This document shows, one piece after another, positions 57,787 to 64,000 of a stretch of DNA of 64,000 nt. Origin of the DNA: Alnus glutinosa (taxonomy: Eukaryota; Streptophyta; Magnoliopsida; Fagales; Betulaceae); contig NC_084886.1 in the NCBI RefSeq assembly GCF_958979055.1, positions 38,212,154 to 38,276,153 on the forward strand, read 5' to 3'. Under the pieces are notes generated by a model, which was given only the letters and a program-made list of their open reading frames with translations, was not told where the DNA came from and ran no database searches. Position 1 is the stretch's first letter, and each line of letters opens with the position of its first letter. Both the position numbers and the translations under genes were made by a program.

Positions 57787-60540
57787 TCATAATAGAATCT
57801 TGTGCTTGTAAAGTAAGAGCCCATCTCGGAGAGAGTACCTACGGTTGTCTAACTCATTGTTCAGCCATTTCCCCATTAGCTGCTTGAGCTCCTCATCCTC
57901 AGTGTACTGTTGTTTCAAATCCTCTACCCAACTAGCAGTTGGGATAGATAGTAGGGAAAGGGAAAGTCCTTCCTCCCAGCCTTCCTTCCTGGATAGGGCA
58001 TCAGCCACCCTATTCTCAACCCCCTTTTTATACTCCACCACGAAGTCATACCCCAACAGCTTCGTAATCCATTTCTGCTGGAAGGGGGTCCCTACCTTCT
58101 GTTCTAGCAGGAATTTGAGGCTCTGCTGGTCAGTTTTGACCACGAAAGGGCGTCCCAATAAATAAGGTCTCCATTTTTGAATTGATGTAACAAGGGCAAA
58201 TAGCTCTTTTTCGTAAGTGGACATATGGAGTGCCTTACCCTTGAGTGCTTTGCTAAGGAAAGCTATAGGCCGGTTACCCTGCATAAGGACCGCCCCTATT
58301 CCAACTCCACTAGCATCGCACTCTATTAAGAAGGGCTGAGAGAAATTGGGCAGGGCTAGGACTGGGGCTTGGGTAACTGCTGTCTTTAGGGCTAAAAAGG
58401 CCCCTTGAGCCGGTTCTAACCACGAGAAGGAATTCTTCTTGAGCATGGCTGTTAATGGTGCAGCTATGGCTCCATAATTTCTTATAAACTCCCGGTAATA
58501 CCCTGTCAACCCTAGGAAACCCCTCAGGGCCTTGATGGTCGTAGGGTGTGGCCAATCCACCATGGCCTGAATCTTGCTCGGGTCTGCATAAACTCCTCGG
58601 CCTGAGACCACATGCCCCAAATACTCAACTTCCACACAACCAAATCGGCATTTGGTCATCTTAGCGAACAGTTGATGTTTCCTCAAGAGTTCTAGTGTCT
58701 TTTGAAGGTGGGTGAGGTGTGACTCCATGTCCGGGCTGTATATCAATATGTCATCGAAAAACACTAAAATGAACTTCCTCAAAAAGGGTTGGAATATGTG
58801 GTTCATTAGGCTTTGAAAGGTTGAGGGTGCATTGGTTAGCCCAAAGGGCATAACCAGGAACTCATAGTGTCCAGCGTGAATTCTAAAAGCAGTTTTGGGG
58901 ATATCAGCCTCTACCACTCGGATTTGGTGGTACCCGGATCTTAGGTCCAGCTTAGAAAAAATTTGTGCTCCCCACAGTTCATCCAATAGCTCGTCTACTA
59001 TAGGAATAGGAAATTTATCTTTGATCGTTACCTTGTTCAATGCCCGATAGTCCATGCACATCCTCCACGTGCCGTCCGCCTTCCTTACTAATAACACCGG
59101 AGATGAGAATGGGCTGTGACTGGGTCTAATAACCCCCGATTCCAGCAATTCCTTCACAATTCGTTCTATCTCCTCTTTTTGGTAGAAGGGGTACCGGTAG
59201 GGCTGAACTGACACCGGTTGGGCTCCCTCTTGAAGTGTAATGGCATGGTCGTGGGCCCTATGAGGCGGCAGCCCTTTAGGTTCCTGGAAGATGTCACGGT
59301 AATCTTCAAGTATAGCAGCCACTGGACCAGGTAACTGGGGCTGTTTAGGGACTGTCCGGAATTGTTTAGGCTCTAGGGCCCCATTGGTAGTCTGTTCCAT
59401 TAAGTATAGTAGAATGCCCTTCCCTTCCAGTCTTGAGAGTTTGAAAGAGTCTCCTTCCTCCCAACTCATCCGGGGACCTTGCCTGAGTCCACACAGGGTA
59501 CAATCAGATGTCTCATACCGGAACCTCATTTCCAGCTGAGTAAAATCCCACAGGATGGGTCCAAGGGTTCTAAGCCATTGGATGCCTAGTACTGCATCAC
59601 AGCCTGCCAGGGGCAGGATAAAAAACTCAGTTCGGAAGATGTACCCTTGCATCTTAACTTCCACCTTTCTGCTCTTCCCTGGGCTTGCCACTTCCTGCCC
59701 GTTTGCAATTTTCACCTTGATTCCGTCTTGCCCAACTGGTTGAATTCCTAATGCAGCAGCCAGTTTTGCATCCATGAAGTTGTGGGTACTACCCGAATCA
59801 ATTAAGATAATAGCCTTACGGAATCGAATGATTCCCACAATTCTCATAGTTTTAGGACTTGGTGATCCCGTGATGGCATTGAGCGAAATTTTCGGGAACT
59901 CTTCTAAAAAGAACTCCCCTGGGTCCTCTTCAGCTTGAGAAGCTGACTTGCCTCCTTCTTCTTCCTCCTGGTCCGCAATCTCAATGAGAAAAAGCTTGGG
60001 CACTTGGCAGACGTGGCCTCTAACCCACTTTGCATCACAAGAGTAGCAAAGTCCTTTCCTCCGGCGCTCTTCCATCTGGGCCTGAGTGATTTTCTGAACC
60101 GGCACCAAGGCTCGGTTGGGACTTGCATTTTCTAACTGGGTTAATCCTCCCCCAGGTGGCGGTAGGACATTTTGCCTTAGGGACACAGGCTGAGTGAACT
60201 TAGTAGGGGTAAAACTGCTCCCCTTAGCAACCCCGACTGGAAGTTCCGTGGATAACCCCCGATGCGATTGAGTTATCTGCACCAATCGCCAGCTCGATCG
60301 GAAACTCCTAGCCGTATTCATTACACACTCCTCTTGAATCCGAGCTAGTGCATACGCATCCACCAAGTTCTTTGGATTGAACATCCTTACCGGCAGTCGG
60401 ATCTCTTCCTTCAATCCCCCCATAAAGCAACTTAGCTTGTGTGCTTCGGGCAGTCCCTGGACCTTAAGGGCCAGGGTGTCAAATTTGCTCTTATATTCAT
60501 CTAAGGGTCCTTCCTGTTTCAACTTGGATAGGGACTCCAT
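57787..60540 (-). pseudogene. gag end, protease, RT and RNase H region of the Gypsy element
   Basis: A long frame of 917 residues. It starts with the gag core (EYKSKFDTLALKVQGLPEAH), followed by a zinc knuckle (CYSCDAKWVRGHVC). The protease motif is ILIDSGSTHNFMD. Reverse transcriptase shows YRALNKVTIKDKFPIP, LDLRSGYHQI and the catalytic FFDDILIYS. RNase H shows ECDASGVGIGAVL and TDQQSLKFLLEQKV. The region itself reads open, but it is one part of an element that is broken overall. Confidence 0.92.
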
Positions 60541-61115
60541 AGGATCGTCGTAAGCACCCTTACCAAACCGAATTTGGAGAGCTGTGACAAACTCCCCCCA
60601 AGAAGCCTCCCGGTTGGTAGACTTGAATTCTTGGAACTAGACCATGGCTCTTCCTTCCATGTGAAAGGAGGAGATGGAAAGGCGTTGAGGGTCAGGAGTG
60701 TTATAATAATCAAAGTATTGTTCCGCACGGCAACACCACGATTCCGGGTCTTCACCGTCAACCGTGGGAATTCCCATCGGATTGTTTTAGGCTTGAGCCC
60801 ATCGCTGGAGTTAGATCCCTCTGGGTTCGAGGACTCCCCGCGCTCTACATTCCTTCCCCGTTCCTGGTGCCCGCCACCAAACCCATGAGACCTGCTAGAT
60901 CCCGCCTGACTAGACAGCATGGATTGAACCATCTGTATCATTTCTGCCTGAGCTTGCTGCAGTGCTTCCTTCAGATTTGTCTGGAGATTAGCTAAGTCCG
61001 TTCTAGTAGCCATTTCGGCCTGAAGCTGGGTTACATGATTCCTCAATTGCTGCGTCTCTTCTGCCATGGTACCGGACCTAGTTTTCATAGGCCAGAACCG
61101 GGGCTCTGATACCAA
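60519..61115 (-). pseudogene. gag N-terminal region of the Gypsy element
   Basis: The frame begins beside the primer-binding site with a coiled coil (QQLRNHVTQLQAEMATRT), then a serine/glycine-rich stretch and a start of the gag core. It overlaps the next region. Fossil. Confidence 0.7.
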
Positions 61116-61116
61116 T

Positions 61117-61600
61117 TGTTACACGTAGATTACTGTTTAGGGTTTTATATGGAATTTAGATGGAATTAGAGAGAGAAAATGGAGAGAAAATATACTGTAA
61201 TTACTGAAAGTTGCTAAGAAAACATAAGCGGCAGATTCGAGGAGCCACCCTCCAAGGAACAAGTCCAATTTTCCAGATACCTCATTCTTCCCTAAACGAG
61301 ACTTATATAGTGTCTCTTACAATGGCATTTCTAACCCTACTGAACGATAGTACTAAGGACCCATAAACGACTATCTTAAGGAATAAAACGGCAGTTCCTT
61401 ATTTAGTAATACGCACCGCATCAACCATCCTAGGACCCCCAAAACGCACCGTATGAGGCTTCTAGAATGCCTAGCTGGACCACCCACTCCCACGTTTTGA
61501 TGAAGCCACGTAACCCTCCTGTTCGACCACACAACTCCTCAACTATCTTTCTTCAAGCTTCAAGCTTGATTTCTCTCTCTCTCTTCGCAGAGCTGTGACA
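61117..61600 (-). repeat. LTR (5' LTR of the minus-strand Gypsy element)
   Basis: Partner of the repeat at 55996-56480, with the same TGTTACACG start and TGTGACA end. Confidence 0.95.
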
Positions 61601-61650
61601 AAATGTTTGGGAGGCTAAAGAAAATGCAGGGCATCAGAGGGAAGAAAAAA

Positions 61651-61736
61651 ATGAGGTGGTTTTTAAAATCAACATTTGATCAAAATCATTATTTGATCAA
61701 TTCCACTCTTAATGGTGATATTAAAAGCCACCTCAT
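61651..61736. mobile_element. Short foldback MITE
   Basis: Inverted ends ATGAGGTGGTTTTTAAAATC and the inverse of ATGAGGTGGCTTTTAATATC with TTGATCAA inside. It is a complete relative of the split MITE at 9015-10344. Confidence 0.7.
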
Positions 61737-61983
61737 TTTTATTTATTTATTTTTTTTATGGATATTTGATCGATGGATAGTTAATGTATTTTTAGAATTA
61801 GTCGGAGTAAGTATGATGGAAGACTAAAGAGCACAAAAGGGAAGATGAGAAAAACTAAGGAATTTGCATGGAAACTTAGATATGATGGACACCAGGCATG
61901 CATGCAACGCGAGGAAGACAGAGTTCAGGAAGAAACGAGAATCAGGTCTCGTGGAAAAAAGCTACAAGACATCTAGGGAACTT

Positions 61984-62149
<166 letters not shown>

Positions 62150-63299
62150 ATGTCTAATGCATAGTTTAGGAGAAATAAGGCCACTAAAACAAATACCTAA
62201 GCAGTGTGTAGAAAATCAACGTTATCCACAAAATTGACATTTATAATAAACGAATTTTGATACAATGGGCTTAATTAGGCTTAAAACAAGCTCCTAGAAG
62301 TTAAAAACAAATAATGAAATAAACATTATAGTGGCAGTAGCATGAGCTATCTATAAAATAATTTAATTTGTTCTTTTTTTTTTTTCTCTCATTTATAAAG
62401 GACAAAAAAGTAGCGTTAAATAGAGCAACGTGATGAATATATTTTATCCTTTACTTCACCTTTCTTTGGTCAAAAATAGGTTCCATTCCTCTTCATGCCA
62501 TTTGGATAGCATATTTTGATTCCTTTGGGTTAGTATGGTCAACCCAAGTGATCCAATTAAACTATTTGACATTCTGAAAAACATAAAAAGAACCTGACGA
62601 CCATTTTGTTTTTTCTGTGCTATTGTCAATTGCATTGACAATATACAATTGGCCAATTGGGTAAAAGGCTGTCCTGTTTCTCATTAAAAAAAAAAATTGC
62701 ACTAAGTGCATCTATATGCTGGTGGACTAGAAATCTTGTGAAAACCACCCAAATGAGGAACAAAAAGCTTAAACAAAAATAAAAGCTATTGCCAACAGTA
62801 GCTCCATTGTCACAAGCCTGAGGGCCAAGAAGCTAAAAACATGGCTTTAGAAGAAACAAGTGGGATTATTATATTGATGTGAAAAGGCATGTTGGAGATT
62901 CTGATTGTTCAACCATTCATTAGGGAGAAAAAGAGATTCTCAGAAAAAAAGAAAAAAGAAAAAAGAAAAAAAAAATCACCTAAATTCCACACTTTGCTTT
63001 AGTTAGTCTAATAAAAGTTATTTCAGAATATGGGAACACTTGACCATATTCAATCAAATTTATGAACCACCTTTGCAAGTTTCTCACCACAATGAAAACA
63101 ATGCTTGCCTTACATACAGACAAGGGCAGCCGTGCAATTTGTGAGTGTCATACAAGAATGTGGTAATAATAAATTTTTGTACAGAACAAGAACAAAAGTG
63201 TTTCTGACATTACGTATATACAGTTTGAGAAGTACACCTATAGGGTAGAAACCACCAGACATACACTACTGCAAGATGGAAGATGGCATTCTTAAAAAC
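62150..63299. other. Intergenic flank and 3' UTR of the PP2C-like gene
   Basis: AT-rich with no gene. The part nearest 63299 is probably the 3' UTR of the minus-strand PP2C-like gene. Confidence 0.5.
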
Positions 63300-63427
63300 T
63301 TATATGCAAGTTGATGCCTTTGTGGTGCGCTGGTTTGTTCCAAGGATGATCACAATTACAGTTACATCATCATGATATTTCCTCCTCCTCCCAGCTGGAA
63401 CATTCATCAATTCTTCCATACTGAAAC
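63300..63427 (-). CDS. Protein phosphatase 2C-like, last exon only
   Basis: A minus-strand terminal exon. The acceptor CTATGTTGCAG lies just beyond 63427 and the stop TAA is at 63300-63302. It encodes FSMEELMNVPAGRRRKYHDD, then VTVIVIILGTNQRTTKAST and CI. The pattern R-R-(K/R)-Y-H-D-D-V-(T/S)-V-I-V is the C-terminal signature of plant PP2C phosphatases, where the second aspartate of HDD helps bind the metal ion. PP2Cs remove phosphate from serine and threonine. The rest of the gene lies beyond the right edge or in the preceding intron. This tail resembles the PP2C fused to a kinase-like domain in Arabidopsis, but this is from memory. Confidence 0.8.
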
Positions 63428-64000
63428 CTGCAACATAGAAATTAATGGTTAGCAACTTGGGGGGATAAGATACTAGAAACATAGTTCATCTGACAAAAAT
63501 AAGCTACAAAGATGATTAATGTATTTGTTAATACTTTTTTTTTATAAATTCACTGCATTGATAACTACTTTTTCTGACTATCTAACAAACCTGTTTTTAA
63601 AGCAGCCGGGTTTTGTGTATGTGTAAATCGAAATTATTGTCTTATAAGTTCACTTCCTGATAATTATCAGTTGAATTAACAACCAAAGTTCGCTGACTCA
63701 ATGGCTTCCAGTTGGTTTTGTTTTTCAGTGACTTTGAAAGATACCATTATTCTCTGATTCAGAGGGCATAATGTTGTCGCAATATGATAAGTAGCATTAA
63801 ATGTTAAGGAAGATACATAATTTTTTAGGAAGACAAACTGCTATTTTGATACACTTAAAACAATTACAGCAATTCAGATAACATGGAAAATTTAGGAATA
63901 TTTGCACAATGTTAAATGGGACAAAAATTCCACAAAAGGATGCGTGACATTTAAAAGAAACAAATCTTGATTAAAATCTAAGTATGATATTGCAACATTT
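63428..64000 (-). other. Intron of the PP2C-like gene
   Basis: AT-rich DNA with no recognisable exon; most likely the intron before the last exon, running off the window. Confidence 0.5.

Larger units (their letters stand above)
55996..61600 (-). mobile_element. Ty3/Gypsy chromovirus (Reina-like), nearly whole
   Basis: LTRs of 485 bp (55996-56480) and 484 bp (61117-61600) flank an interior read on minus. The 5-bp duplication AAATG is exact on both sides (55991-55995 and 61601-61605). Next to the right LTR lies the primer-binding site for initiator tRNA-Met (on minus TGGTATCAGAGCCC, 61101-61114). Next to the left LTR is a purine tract (on minus GAGAGGGGGAGTAT, about 56481-56494). Parts in minus order are gag, zinc knuckle, protease, reverse transcriptase, RNase H, integrase and a C-terminal chromodomain. 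Short LTRs, small size and the chromodomain fit the Reina lineage (inference). The LTRs differ at about six positions and one 1-bp indel, so the insertion is young, roughly within the last million years for usual plant rates. Its coding region is broken in about three or four places. Confidence 0.93.

Overview
This is nuclear DNA from a flowering plant. The host genes have typical eudicot GT-AG introns, and their products match plant-only families: a FLOWERING PROMOTING FACTOR 1-like protein, a VAMP72-type R-SNARE, and a heavy-metal-associated isoprenylated protein. The intergenic DNA is AT-rich with long (TA)n and (AG)n microsatellites and is crowded with plant transposons. A woody eudicot is plausible; I cannot name the species.

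Layout. 1-5475 is a Ty3/Gypsy element of the Tat type cut by the window edge, with pol on +, a tandem array of hairpin repeats, and a spliced antisense gene. 5476-12870 is a gene-free nest of small elements: a Mutator-type MITE (6591-6956), a complete TRIM (7776-8379), a solo LTR with perfect target-site duplication (9055-10305) sitting inside another MITE, and more foldbacks. A C2-domain gene lies at 12984-13841, a tRNA-Gly(CCC) at 16544-16614 (minus), and an FPF1-like gene at 21692-22036. 22040-29640 is AT-rich repeat debris. 29647-31203 holds two Tourist/Harbinger-like elements back to back; the first carries a fragment of the splicing factor gene U2AF35. A five-exon VAMP724-like gene occupies 31988-35424 (minus).

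37735-45178 is a second dense nest: a retroposon copy interrupted by a GC-cored Harbinger-like element (38514-39494), three Mutator-type foldbacks whose cores are GC-rich GGGTGGCC repeats, and a third Harbinger-like element with an LRR-like gene scrap (41662-42641). A small coiled-coil gene of seven exons follows (46787-49417), then an L1-tailed non-autonomous retroposon with a 16-bp duplication (50465-51494), a HIPP gene (51934-53055), and a young chromodomain-bearing Gypsy element with near-identical LTRs (55996-61600, minus). The last exon of a PP2C-like gene enters from the right edge (63300-63427, minus).

The host genes are unrelated housekeeping or signalling genes, not an operon or cluster. 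The novelty lies in the mobile DNA: gene-fragment capture by short Harbinger-like elements, GC-cored foldbacks with 9-bp duplications, a retroposon family with GCGCGTGG-type motifs, and a retrotransposon array whose repeat units keep hairpin pairing through paired base changes.
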